This document shows positions 25,042-33,842 of a DNA stretch of 64,000 bases, piece after piece (position 1 is the stretch's first letter; each line of letters opens with the position of its first letter). The DNA is from Sporosarcina koreensis. Lineage in GTDB: Bacteria; Bacillota; Bacilli; Bacillales_A; Planococcaceae. The stretch lies in NCBI RefSeq assembly GCF_000826145.2, contig NZ_LN651336.1, positions 291,501 through 355,500 on the forward strand. Reading direction: 5' to 3'. Under the pieces are notes generated by a model, which saw only the letters and a list, made by a program, of their open reading frames with translations, made no database searches and was not told the origin of the DNA. The position numbers were made by a program, and so were the translations under genes.

Positions 25042-27481
25042 TGTCCGGCTGCTGACGCGCAATTTGCTGAGCGAATTGCAGCGGCTTGGCGAGACGGCGG
25101 ATACGATTTATATCGTGACCGCCTTTTTGATGCGTTCGGGGGTTCGTGAATTGCTGCCAATGCTACAGCGGGCGATCGTGCGGGGTGCCGATATGAAGAT
25201 CGTCACGGGCGACTATTTAGCAATTACCCAGCCGGATGCTCTTACGCTGCTTTTTGAATCACTGCCTGAAGCTGAGATCCGGATGATCGAAAGCGGCGGT
25301 GTTTCGTTTCATCCGAAAGCCTATCTATTTGGGTCGTCTGCTGGTGATTCTGTGATCGTTGGCTCGTCAAATGTGTCGAAATCAGCACTGACGACTGGGA
25401 TTGAGTGGAACCTTCACGCTCCCTCGTCAGCCTCTCCCCTACTGTTCGAATCGGCGGCTGCGAAGTTTATGGAGCTGTTTTTATCACCACTCGCTCATGT
25501 TGTGAATCTGGAGCAGATCGCTCACTATCGCGAACAGTATGATCGGATGAATGCCCGCCTGCCCTTCAGCCGGGAGTGGGAGGAGGCTGAGGAACTAGCA
25601 CTAACACTGGGTGCGGCGGAGAAACCGGATGTCGTGTTCGAACGAGCTGACGACTACGGGCCTGTTATATTGGAACCTCGCCCTGCGCAGGCACTTGCCT
25701 TGCAGGCGCTGAATGACTCTCTCGCTGAAGGTCGCACTTCTGCGCTTGCCGTGCTTGCGACCGGGCTCGGCAAGACATATTTAGCTGCATTTTTTGCTAA
25801 GTCGTTTGGCCGCATATTGTTCATTGCCCATCGGGAGGAACTGCTGTTACAGGCAAAGGCATCATTTGAGCGAGTACACCCTAAACGATCTTGCGGAATT
25901 GTCAACGGATTTACGAAAGAAACTACCGCTGACATTGTATTTGCCTCCATTCAAACACTCAGCATGGATCGTCATCTGCGACAATTTGACAGCGATACGT
26001 TCGACTTGGTGATTGTCGATGAGTGTCACCATGTGATGGCTGCTTCATATGAGCGGGTGTTGGCTCATTTCACACCAAGGTTCCTGCTGGGACTAACAGC
26101 GACGCCTGAACGTCTGGACAATAAAGACGTCTACAGTTTGTGTGATGGAAATGTAGCGCTTTCCGTGAATTTCTTTGAAGCCATTCGAAACGGCTGGCTG
26201 TCCCCCTTTGTGTACTACGGCGTATTTGACGAGACCGATTACAGCGGCCTGTCGTTTCGTAATAATCGCTACGATGAGGAAGAATTGCTACAGCTGCAGA
26301 TCCAAACAGATTATGCGGCAGCCGTATGTGCTGCCTGGTGCAAGCATAAACAAACACGCACACTCGCGTTCTGTTCTTCCGTACGGCAGGTACAGTTTTT
26401 AAGCAGCTATTTTGCGCAGAAAGGAGTTCGTTCTGTTGCATTGCACGGCAGTAGTGAACGAACTGTGAGAACTACTGCACGAGAGCGGCTGGAGACTGGA
26501 CAACTCGATATTATTTTTACTGTCGATCTATTCAACGAAGGGGTTGATATCCCCCGTACTGACACACTGCTGTTTGTACGACCAACTGAATCGACGGCTG
26601 TCTTTACGCAGCAAATCGGCCGCGGGCTGAGGCTTGCGAACGGCAAATCTCAATGTGTTATTATCGACCTGATCGGCAATTATCGGACAGCTCGCAGTAA
26701 GTTTACTGTCTTTACGGATCAGGATTTGAGTGGGACTGCGACAATCACTAGTGAGACGCTCTCCCTGCCTGGCCAATGGGAGTTCAACTTTGAAACAGCC
26801 GTCATCGACTTGCTGGAAGCCCTGAAGCCTAAAATGAATCGGAAGGCAGAATTGGTCGCGGCTTTTCAGGATTTGAAACGAACACTCGGACGGCGACCGA
26901 CTTATTTGGAGTATCACTTGAAGGCGGACGCTAATGCACGGGATATCAAACAATTATTTAAATCCTATCCTCTGTTTCTCCAGAAAGCCGATACACTCAG
27001 TGAACTGGAAGAAGAGGTTTTAACATCGTATCGCGAATGGTTTGTCAATGTGTCAACGACCAGCATGACCAAGAGTTACAAGATGGTATTGTTACATGTC
27101 ATGCTTGCACGGGGTGAACAAGATTGGTATAAACCGATCTCGCCAAAGGAAGCGGCAGCCGAATTTCATCGGTATTTGACGGCAGCACCTTACCGGCAAA
27201 AAGACTGGTCTTCCAAGAAAGGCAAAGCACTGTTGACCTATGATGAAACCACTGTAGCGAAACTGATTGCCGATATGCCGATGAACAAATGGAGCGGGTC
27301 TGCTAATGGGATTGTGTTGTTTGAGGACGGATTATTTTCCATACAGATCAATCCGCCCGCTGAACATTTGGCCATTTTGTTCGACTGGACACAGCAGATT
27401 TGTAACGGGGCCTTGCATATGTATTTTGAACGACGATCAAATGAAGACTTCTCTATTTACCAATCGACTTACACGCCCTGA
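25034..27481 (+). CDS. PLD-like nuclease plus SF2 helicase, shorter paralogue
   Basis: 815 residues. PLD-like domain 1-150 with HPKAYLF at 93-99 and GSSN at 110-113, then SF2 helicase: Walker A LATGLGKT 241-248, DECHH box, LGLTATPERLD, and QQIGRGLRLANGK. A C-terminal helical region of about 220 residues (LKRTLGRRPTYLEYHL..) differs from DUF3427. It shares order and motifs with the helicase at 20833 but is clearly diverged, so not a recent copy. Translation is coupled to the MazG-like gene. DNA/RNA translocation with cleavage is expected from domains; biological target unknown. Confidence 0.88.
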   Translation: MTDVRLLTRNLLSELQRLGETADTIYIVTAFLMRSGVRELLPMLQRAIVRGADMKIVTGDYLAITQPDALTLLFESLPEAEIRMIESGGVSFHPKAYLFGSSAGDSVIVGSSNVSKSALTTGIEWNLHAPSSASPLLFESAAAKFMELFLSPLAHVVNLEQIAHYREQYDRMNARLPFSREWEEAEELALTLGAAEKPDVVFERADDYGPVILEPRPAQALALQALNDSLAEGRTSALAVLATGLGKTYLAAFFAKSFGRILFIAHREELLLQAKASFERVHPKRSCGIVNGFTKETTADIVFASIQTLSMDRHLRQFDSDTFDLVIVDECHHVMAASYERVLAHFTPRFLLGLTATPERLDNKDVYSLCDGNVALSVNFFEAIRNGWLSPFVYYGVFDETDYSGLSFRNNRYDEEELLQLQIQTDYAAAVCAAWCKHKQTRTLAFCSSVRQVQFLSSYFAQKGVRSVALHGSSERTVRTTARERLETGQLDIIFTVDLFNEGVDIPRTDTLLFVRPTESTAVFTQQIGRGLRLANGKSQCVIIDLIGNYRTARSKFTVFTDQDLSGTATITSETLSLPGQWEFNFETAVIDLLEALKPKMNRKAELVAAFQDLKRTLGRRPTYLEYHLKADANARDIKQLFKSYPLFLQKADTLSELEEEVLTSYREWFVNVSTTSMTKSYKMVLLHVMLARGEQDWYKPISPKEAAAEFHRYLTAAPYRQKDWSSKKGKALLTYDETTVAKLIADMPMNKWSGSANGIVLFEDGLFSIQINPPAEHLAILFDWTQQICNGALHMYFERRSNEDFSIYQSTYTP

Positions 27482-27550
27482 TATGTTCACTACCTCCTAA
27501 TGAAGGTTATATTTACAAGTAGATTAACCAGCAGAATGGAGGTCATTTCT

Positions 27551-28084
27551 ATGAAGAAGAACTTACTGCTTTTGCTTGTTGCATCTGTATTAGGATTGGC
27601 TGCCTGTGGAGAAACTAGTGAGGAAAATGTTGGAGGTACAGTGAACTCTGATGATTCAGGTCCGGAAGCCACAGAACCCGCTGAAGATACCGAACAAAAC
27701 GTCGAGGGAGAAGACAATGAAATTAATGAAGTAATTGCTGACAACGAAAACTTGAAGGCAACTCTAGTCAAGATTGTAAAGAAAACTCACAGTACTTGGG
27801 GAAACTCGATAGAAGTGATTTTCGATGTGGAAAATAAACGTCAAGATAAAATCGAAGTACAAGCACGAAGTGTCTCTGCGGATGGAAGAATGGTCGATGA
27901 GACATTACTAAGCATGAGTCAAGAAGTAGCGGCTGGTAAGTCTGCTAAAGCAACCTTGAGTATTGAAGATTACGAGGGATATAAATTCCCCGAATTAAAT
28001 TCTGACTTAGAAATGGAACTTCATGTATTTAGTTGGGATGACATGGAGTATGAAGAAAACTTCCCTGTGAAAGTGGAGCTATAA
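27551..28084 (+). CDS. Lipoprotein with C-terminal beta domain (DUF5067-like)
   Basis: 177 residues from ATG 27551 with GGAGGTCATTTCT. Lipobox LGLAAC gives lipidation at Cys 19-20. A Glu/Asp-rich linker of about 45 residues is followed by a beta-sandwich-like domain (LVKIVKKTH..SIEVIFDVENK.. to the end), the telokin-like/DUF5067 pattern common in Bacillus lipoproteins. Follows the helicase by 69 bases but has its own strong ribosome site; not clearly part of the helicase system. Confidence 0.75.
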   Translation: MKKNLLLLLVASVLGLAACGETSEENVGGTVNSDDSGPEATEPAEDTEQNVEGEDNEINEVIADNENLKATLVKIVKKTHSTWGNSIEVIFDVENKRQDKIEVQARSVSADGRMVDETLLSMSQEVAAGKSAKATLSIEDYEGYKFPELNSDLEMELHVFSWDDMEYEENFPVKVEL

Positions 28085-28095
28085 TTATATTGTTC

Positions 28096-28130
28096 AAAGA
28101 CAGGCAGCTACTAAAGTGCCTGTCTTTATT
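28096..28130 (+). terminator. Terminator of the lipoprotein gene
   Basis: AAAGACAGGCA, loop of 10, TGCCTGTCTTT then ATTCATTC. Confidence 0.8.
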
Positions 28131-28206
28131 CATTCATTCGCAACCCTTTTATTCTATTGCCTCCTTGCTCACTTTCAATTAATTTAAGTGCAATATGAAA
28201 TATATC

Positions 28207-28234
28207 TTGCAACATTCTGATAATTGAGTATAAT
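28207..28234 (+). promoter_or_regulatory. SigA-type promoter of the symporter gene
   Basis: TTGCAA, 16-base spacer, TATAAT; transcription would begin near 28241, leaving a leader of about 65 bases. Confidence 0.6.
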
Positions 28235-28247
28235 AGGTTTCATTCTT

Positions 28248-28271
28248 AGAGCCGACAGAGTTGGTTCTTTT
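28248..28271 (+). promoter_or_regulatory. Leader hairpin with T run before the symporter gene
   Basis: AGAGCCGAC, loop AGA, GTTGGTTCT form nine pairs (two G-U) followed by TTTATT. It sits between the promoter and the ATG at 28305, so it may act as a weak attenuator. Confidence 0.4.
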
Positions 28272-28304
28272 ATTACTCAGTTATGAGAAATCGGGGGTTT
28301 TTGC

Positions 28305-29291
28305 ATGAAAGTGCTGGAATCGGTGAGTTCGTTTGCCGGGAAGTATTTTGCGGTGTGGGTGATTTTGGCTGCGGCTTTGGCGTTTCTGTTTCCGACGCCG
28401 TTTCTTGGACTCGGGGCGTATATTTCGATTTTGCTGGGCGTGGTGATGTTCGGCATGGGACTGACACTGAAGGCGGTGGATTTCAAGATCATTGCGACAA
28501 ATCCGCTGCCGGTCCTTGTCGGGGTGGCGGCGCAGTTCGTGATCATGCCGCTCGTGGCGTTCGGCTTGGCGTATCTGTTCCAGCTGCCGTCTGAGTTGGC
28601 GGCGGGGCTTGTGCTGCTCGGCTGTGTGCCGGGCGGGACGGCGTCGAATGTGATGGTGTATTTGGCGAAGGGGAACTTGGCGCTGTCGGTGGCGATGACG
28701 TCGCTGTCGACGCTGCTCGCACCCATTGTAACGCCGGTACTGTTGTTGTGGCTTGCGGGCCAATGGCTGCCGGTCGATCCGCTGTCGATGTTCAAGTCGA
28801 TCGTGCAGGTGATCATCGTGCCGATCGTGCTCGGCCTGCTGATCCGCCGGTTCTTCCCGGCGGCGGTTGAGAAGAGCGTGTCGGTCGTGCCGCTCATTTC
28901 GGTGCTTGCCATCCTGATCATCGTGGCGGCGGTGACGTCCGCGAATGCGGGCAATGTCATCTCATCCGGGTTCGTCGTCTTTGCGGCGGTGTTCCTGCAT
29001 AACGGGTTCGGCCTGCTGCTCGGCTATATGACGGCGCTCATGCTGCGGCTGAACGAGACGGACCGCCGCGCGATTTCGATCGAGGTCGGCATGCAGAATT
29101 CGGGGCTTGGTGTCGCGCTCGCGACGGCGCACTTCGGACCGCTTGCGGCGCTGCCGAGTGTGTGGGGTGCGATCTGGCATAACATTTCGGGGCCGATCTT
29201 AGCGACGATCTGGTCGAAGAAGCCGGCCGCGGAACTTGCGCCTGAGGCGGAGCCGGTCGAACCGTCTGTGCAGCGGGCGGAGACGCTTTGA
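28305..29291 (+). CDS. Bile acid:sodium symporter family (BASS) transporter
   Basis: 328 residues, about nine to ten transmembrane segments. Family marks include PLVAFGLAYLFQLPSELAAG, GCVPGGTASNVMVYLAKGN (the sodium-site crossing helix) and SIEVGMQNSGLGVALA (second crossing helix). Bacterial members resemble Bacillus YocS and carry pantoate, keto acids or related organic anions with sodium; the true substrate is not predictable. RBS is a weak GGGGG before ATG 28305. Monocistronic: own promoter and terminator. Confidence 0.9.
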   Translation: MKVLESVSSFAGKYFAVWVILAAALAFLFPTPFLGLGAYISILLGVVMFGMGLTLKAVDFKIIATNPLPVLVGVAAQFVIMPLVAFGLAYLFQLPSELAAGLVLLGCVPGGTASNVMVYLAKGNLALSVAMTSLSTLLAPIVTPVLLLWLAGQWLPVDPLSMFKSIVQVIIVPIVLGLLIRRFFPAAVEKSVSVVPLISVLAILIIVAAVTSANAGNVISSGFVVFAAVFLHNGFGLLLGYMTALMLRLNETDRRAISIEVGMQNSGLGVALATAHFGPLAALPSVWGAIWHNISGPILATIWSKKPAAELAPEAEPVEPSVQRAETL

Positions 29292-29316
29292 ATTGATTTA
29301 TGGACATACGGAGTGT

Positions 29317-29349
29317 ACCGGGTATCCTGAGGCGGATGCCCGGTTTTTT
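29317..29349 (+). terminator. Terminator of the symporter gene
   Basis: ACCGGGTATCC, loop, GGATGCCCGGT then TTTTTG. Confidence 0.85.
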
Positions 29350-29489
29350 GGTGTGTCTTCAGACCGTGCTGCATCCCTAATTGATTCTCAGAGAAGGCTG
29401 TTAAGAGAATCTTCATAGATATGCTGCCCTGCGCTTCATTATTTCGTCGTATGCTTGAGGCTGAGGTTTGATCAGAAAGGCTGATACTG

Positions 29490-30395
29490 ATGTGGAAATT
29501 ATTCCGTTTGATACTCGTAATTGCATTGCTTTTCTTTATTGGCTCCCAAGTCGCCGGCCGCGTCCATATCGGCCTGCCTGGAATGTTGGGCGGCGCTCCA
29601 GCGGACGGGTATGCGAGCCCTCATATCTATATGACGGAACGCGGCAGCGGGAAGATTGCCTATGCGAAAGAAGCGGAGGCAAAAGCTTTTCCGGCATCGC
29701 TGACGAAAGTGATGACAGTGCTCGTCGCTCTGGAGCACATCGATGATTTATCGGCTGCCGCGCCTGTCGATGTCGAGACCTACCAGCGGATGGTGGCGGT
29801 GAACGCATCGATGGCCGGGTTCTACGGCCGTGAACGGGTCACATACCGGGATCTGCTGTACGGGACGATGCTGCCGTCAGGTGGTGAGGCAGCGAATTCG
29901 CTCGCTGTCAATATCGCGGACAGTCCGGACAAGTTCGCCGTCCTGATGAATGAAAAAGCGAAAGCGACCGGGATGACCGGGACGCATTTCGTGAATCCGG
30001 AAGGGCTGCATGATCCGCAGCAGTATACAACGGCGGCCGATATGGCGAAGCTGCTGGATCATGCGCTGGACAACCGGGACTTCCGCGCAATCTTCACGCG
30101 GGATCAGTTCCAGACGACGGCGACCGCCGATCATCCGGGCGGCCTTCTGCTCCGATCGACGGTGCTGTCCTCGCTCGCTGGCGCGGAACAGCCAGGGTTC
30201 GAGATTCTCGGCGGGAAATCGGGCACTACCTACGAAGCCGGCCAGTGCTGGGCGACCTTGGCGGCAATCGGAGACGCTGAATATATCACAGTCGTGATGG
30301 GCGCACCGCTCGGCGATATCAGCCATCCGGATTTTGCCCAGCGGCAGGATACGCTGGCGCTGTTGCACGAGGCAGCTGCGGGGTGGCTGAAGTAA
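29490..30395 (+). CDS. D-alanyl-D-alanine carboxypeptidase (peptidase S11)
   Basis: 301 residues. N-terminal hydrophobic segment 1-20 (signal or anchor). Penicillin-binding motifs: SLTK near 70-73 (PASLTKVMTVLVALEH), SGG..AN near 130 (PSGGEAANSLA) as the SxN motif, and KSGTT near 245 (GGKSGTT) as the KTG motif. It trims terminal D-Ala from wall stem peptides. Shorter than DacA, with no clear C-terminal amphipathic anchor, closer to the minimal S11 proteins. Stands alone before the pyruvate oxidase gene. Confidence 0.9.
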   Translation: MWKLFRLILVIALLFFIGSQVAGRVHIGLPGMLGGAPADGYASPHIYMTERGSGKIAYAKEAEAKAFPASLTKVMTVLVALEHIDDLSAAAPVDVETYQRMVAVNASMAGFYGRERVTYRDLLYGTMLPSGGEAANSLAVNIADSPDKFAVLMNEKAKATGMTGTHFVNPEGLHDPQQYTTAADMAKLLDHALDNRDFRAIFTRDQFQTTATADHPGGLLLRSTVLSSLAGAEQPGFEILGGKSGTTYEAGQCWATLAAIGDAEYITVVMGAPLGDISHPDFAQRQDTLALLHEAAAGWLK

Positions 30396-30534
30396 TTTCT
30401 CATACCTCTCGGCCGACTCACTGAAGTACCGGTTTTCGCAGAATCACCTCCAGCGTTTGTTGCGGATTCATCCAGGGAAGACTGAGAATGATCGGAATGA
30501 CTGCAGACACAACAGCGATGAGGAGAGTGATCGT

Positions 30535-32151
30535 GTGGCAAACACAGTGAAAACAGTGGCACAGGTGATGCTTGAGCAGCTGTCGATGTATGGGGTGGAA
30601 CGGATTTACGGAGTGGTCGGCGATGCGAGTTTCGGACTGATCGATGCGCTTGCGAAGCAGGATGAGATTGAATTCATCGCCTGCAAGCATGAGTCGGTGG
30701 CGGCCTTCATGGCGTCGGCGGAAGCGAAATTGACCGGCCGGCTCGGTGTCTGCACGGCAACGATGGGTCCGGGAGCGACGAACTTGCTGAACGGTCTCGG
30801 GGATGCCTATGCGGATCATGCGCCGGTGCTTGCGCTGACCGGACAGGCGCCGAGTGACAAGATCGGCACGGAGTTTCCGCAGTTCATCAACCTGCAGGAT
30901 CTGGTCAAGCCGTTTGCGCTGTATTCGGCGAACCTCGCGAGTCCGGATGCCGCACTCGACCTGCTGGAACGGGCCGCTGGGACGTCGCTCCGTCAGCGGG
31001 GCGTCACGCATTTGTCCGTGCCGAAGGATCTGTTCATGGCGCAGTCGACGGATACCCCCCGCCCGCTTGCGGATGTCATTGAAGGGGCCGCCGTCTTCAC
31101 GCAGGAAAGTCTGGAGAAAGCGGTATCCATCATGAAGTCCGCCAAGCGGCCGATGATCCTCGCGGGATCGGGAGCCGCGGAAGCTGTCGAGGACCTGAAG
31201 CGGCTGTCGGACAGCTGGGGCGCCGGTATCCTTGCGAGCCTCGGCGGGAAAGGGCTCGTGGAAGCGTCCTTCCCCAACATGCTGCAGGGGATCGGTGAAG
31301 GCGGCAATCCGCATGCGACACCGCTGATGAAGGATGCGGATGTTGTCCTGCTGGCTGGTACGACGTGGTGGCCGGAGGGGCATGTGCCGTCCGATGCGCA
31401 GGTGATCCAGATCGACCGCCACTTCGATAAACTTGAAAAGACGATCCCCGTCGACCTCGGTATCACGGGCAAGACGGATGACGTGCTGCCGCTGCTGGCG
31501 GACAGTCTGGAAGGGTTCTCCCGTTCCGATGACTGGCTGGTGCGCTGTGCGGATGTGAAAGAGAAATGGGACCGCCAGAACGAAGAGGAAGGCAATACGG
31601 AAGGCTTCCCGGTCCATCCGTCGCGGCTCATACGCGCGCTCGACCGCACGGTTTCGTCCGACGCCATCCTGGCACTCGATACGGGTGATAACACCGTGTG
31701 GATGAACCGAAACTTCCGGCAGACGGACCAGACGATTCTCGTATCCGGCTACTGGCGGACGATGGGCTTCGGCCTGCCTGCCGCGATGGCCGCGAAACTC
31801 GCGCAGCCGGAGAAACAGGTCGTGGCGATCGTCGGGGACGGCGGTCTCGAGATGGTGCTCGCGGATCTGCTGACGGCAGCCCGGTACCATCTCAATATTA
31901 CGGTCGTCGTCCTGAATAACGGCTCGCTGCAGATGGAAGTTGATAAGCTGAAAGTGCTCGATGCAAAAGGGATCGGTACCGAGCTGACGAACCCCGATTT
32001 TGTCGGCGTCGCGGAAGCATGCGGCTGGACAGGGTTCCGGCCGGATTCCGATCAGGCTCTTGAGTCGGTGCTGGAAGAGGCACTCCGCACGGACGGCCCG
32101 GCGCTCGTCGATGTCCGGACGGCGCAGGCGTTCTTCCCGGAGACGGAATAA
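30535..32151 (+). CDS. Pyruvate oxidase-like ThDP enzyme (YdaP type)
   Basis: 538 residues from GTG 30535 (VANTVKTVAQ), with GAGGAGAGTGATC upstream. Three-domain acetolactate synthase/pyruvate oxidase fold: Pyr domain with catalytic Glu 53 in CKHESVAAF, central FAD-type domain, PP domain with GDGGLEM..NN thiamine diphosphate/metal motif. Sequence features such as YGVVGDASFGLIDAL and FPQFINLQDLVKPF fit Bacillus YdaP and PoxB rather than IlvB. It would turn pyruvate into acetate or acetyl phosphate with CO2. No ilv genes are nearby, supporting oxidase over acetolactate synthase. Confidence 0.87.
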   Translation: MANTVKTVAQVMLEQLSMYGVERIYGVVGDASFGLIDALAKQDEIEFIACKHESVAAFMASAEAKLTGRLGVCTATMGPGATNLLNGLGDAYADHAPVLALTGQAPSDKIGTEFPQFINLQDLVKPFALYSANLASPDAALDLLERAAGTSLRQRGVTHLSVPKDLFMAQSTDTPRPLADVIEGAAVFTQESLEKAVSIMKSAKRPMILAGSGAAEAVEDLKRLSDSWGAGILASLGGKGLVEASFPNMLQGIGEGGNPHATPLMKDADVVLLAGTTWWPEGHVPSDAQVIQIDRHFDKLEKTIPVDLGITGKTDDVLPLLADSLEGFSRSDDWLVRCADVKEKWDRQNEEEGNTEGFPVHPSRLIRALDRTVSSDAILALDTGDNTVWMNRNFRQTDQTILVSGYWRTMGFGLPAAMAAKLAQPEKQVVAIVGDGGLEMVLADLLTAARYHLNITVVVLNNGSLQMEVDKLKVLDAKGIGTELTNPDFVGVAEACGWTGFRPDSDQALESVLEEALRTDGPALVDVRTAQAFFPETE

Positions 32152-32160
32152 GCAAGCAAA

Positions 32161-32196
32161 CAGCGGTGATCGCACATTCGATCACCGCTGTTTTTT
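32161..32196 (+). terminator. Terminator of the pyruvate oxidase gene
   Basis: CAGCGGTGATCG, loop CACATT, CGATCACCGCTG then TTTTTT: a perfect 12-bp stem. Confidence 0.92.
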
Positions 32197-32286
32197 GTTG
32201 GCACAGCTGCTATTCGGTATTTCCAGCTGATCACGAATGCTTGCTGTGAAGGTCTGGAATTCATCCAGGGACTCTTCCCTTCCCAG

Positions 32287-32943
32287 TCACATCGCTTCCT
32301 TGATGCCCCTTTTGATGAGCCATGCATTGGCGGGGTAGCTGGTGGCAAACCCTAAAATCATCGCGATCTGCATCATGAACCAGTAGACGGGGCTTGTCGG
32401 TTCGGGGGGTGTCTGGAACAGCACGTAGTGGACGAGCGCCATCCAGCCGAACATGCCGACCTCGAAAGCGATCAGCGAGATGGTGTCGGCTTTGGCGGCG
32501 CCGATGAGGGCGTGCCACTTCCCCTGCTCTTTGTTCATCGGATAGATGGAGGCGAACTGGAACAGGATGCCGAAGATGTAAGCGAGCACGAATTGGACGG
32601 CGTAGTGGGCGAACAAGACGGATCCGGCGATTCTGAAGCTGGTCAGGACGACGATCGGCACGCCAAGCGCATCGCCGAACGAACAGCCGGATGCACAGTG
32701 CGATGTGGACACAAAGGTTTTGGCGCTCCGGCCGCGGCTGTCGTCCAAGTTGAGATCCTTCGCCTGGATGCGCCCCCATTTGAAGTAGGACACGAGGGCG
32801 ATCGGGCCGAAGAACCAGCCGTTCAGCGGCCAGACGACATTCATGATCGCCATCTTCTGCGGATGGCGGAGGACGTCGATGATGATGACGGCACTGCTGA
32901 GCAGGCCGATGCCAATAGCAATCCAGGAAATGACGACAAGCAT
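32287..32943 (-). CDS. DUF4396 membrane protein
   Basis: 218 residues from ATG 32943 with AGAGGTGAGAAT. About five transmembrane segments; the segment SHCASGCSFGDALG followed by a TM helix is the family hallmark and its two Cys could bind metal. GMFGWMALVHYVLF is the second conserved block. Lies 92 bases after the YdhK-like lipoprotein gene and probably shares its transcript. DUF4396 has no established biochemical role that I can cite; metal handling is a guess from the Cys pair and neighbours. Confidence 0.82.
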   Translation of the reverse strand: MLVVISWIAIGIGLLSSAVIIIDVLRHPQKMAIMNVVWPLNGWFFGPIALVSYFKWGRIQAKDLNLDDSRGRSAKTFVSTSHCASGCSFGDALGVPIVVLTSFRIAGSVLFAHYAVQFVLAYIFGILFQFASIYPMNKEQGKWHALIGAAKADTISLIAFEVGMFGWMALVHYVLFQTPPEPTSPVYWFMMQIAMILGFATSYPANAWLIKRGIKEAM

Positions 32944-33035
32944 ATTCTCACCTCTCTTCCGTCTATAACCTTCAAGCCGTAAATGAAAACAGCAGCACCG
33001 CTTTCCCAGTATGGGATGCGGTGCTGCGCGGCTGA

Positions 33036-33653
33036 TCAGTCTTCTTTCGCTGATAGTTCGTCTTCCGTCACCCATTTATGATTCTTCACTTCGTCTCCGC
33101 CGTCGGTCGGCATGTAGTCGATCATATAGACGGTCGTCTCTTTGGACGTTTCGATGACGGCTTCCGCTCCTTTCATGCCTTTCATATGATCGGCGAGCAC
33201 GGTCACTTCGGTGCCGTCTTCCACGGGCGCTTCCGGAGCATCCTCGAGTTCTTCCTGAATGACCCACTTATGATTCTCCACTTTCGCTCCGCCGTCCGTC
33301 GGCTCGTAGGTGATGACATACGCCGTCGTACCATACGCACCGACGATGGTCGCCGTCGCGCCTTTCATGCCGGGCATATGGTCGGTCTCGATGATCGCTT
33401 CCGATCCGACCGGATACTTTGGATCGGCCGCTTCCTGCAGCCCGTCCGGGATCGAGCCGTCGGAAGAGTGCTCCATTCCTTCGTGCCCGGACTCCTCCTG
33501 CTCCCCGGCGTCCTGATTTTCATCAGCAGCTGTATTCTGATCCGCGCCTCGGGTTTCCTCGACGCCGTTTTTCTCCTGCTCTTCCCCTTCGGAAGCGCAT
33601 CCCGCGAGGACGAGGGCGAGCGCTGCGCTTGCTGTCAGTAAATATTTTTTCAT
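33036..33653 (-). CDS. YdhK family lipoprotein with two DUF1541 domains
   Basis: 205 residues from ATG 33653 (MKKYLLTASA) with AAGGAGTGGAATTTTC. Lipobox LVLAGC. A Glu-rich linker is followed by two tandem copies of about 60 residues, each with HMxGMKGAxA.I and Y.PTDGG..V.NHKWV, the DUF1541 pattern. Surface-exposed; YdhK-like proteins are often placed beside copper or metal genes. Divergent from the histidine kinase at 33843, which may control it. Confidence 0.9.
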   Translation of the reverse strand: MKKYLLTASAALALVLAGCASEGEEQEKNGVEETRGADQNTAADENQDAGEQEESGHEGMEHSSDGSIPDGLQEAADPKYPVGSEAIIETDHMPGMKGATATIVGAYGTTAYVITYEPTDGGAKVENHKWVIQEELEDAPEAPVEDGTEVTVLADHMKGMKGAEAVIETSKETTVYMIDYMPTDGGDEVKNHKWVTEDELSAKED

Positions 33654-33729
33654 GAAAATTCCACTCCTTTTTCCGATGTCGCTGTCTGTCTTCCCCGGAG
33701 ACTTCACGGGATAACCGATTTTCGCGAAG

Positions 33730-33752
33730 TCCTTACAAACTCCTTATTTGCG
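33730..33752 (-). promoter_or_regulatory. Possible response-regulator site: two direct repeats
   Basis: Minus strand reads AAGGAGTTTGT directly followed by AAGGACTTCGC, two 11-base direct repeats between ydhK-like and the kinase gene, the spacing used by OmpR-type regulators. A palindrome TTCGCGAA overlaps one end. Confidence 0.35.
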
Positions 33753-33842
33753 TTCGATTTGATGATGTTTCCCGTGCGTTCTGCACAAATTTTCGATACG
33801 TTAGCGGTATACTGTGGACACGAATGAAAAGGGGCACACATT

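Noticed and set aside
19082-28084. Prophage or integrative element
   Set aside because: No integrase, terminase, capsid, or clear attachment repeats are visible; only defence-type genes and small repeats.
30535-32151. Acetolactate synthase IlvB
   Set aside because: No ilvN, ilvC or leu genes nearby, and sequence blocks fit YdaP/PoxB better.
30418-32175. Long minus-strand open frame opposite the pyruvate oxidase gene
   Set aside because: Arg/His-rich product typical of antisense reading in GC-rich DNA; the plus strand is a clear enzyme.
32191-32215. TTGTTGGCACAGCTGCTATTCG as a fourth copy of the palindromic repeat
   Set aside because: Needs several gaps to align with the consensus and directly abuts a terminator; chance similarity is as likely.
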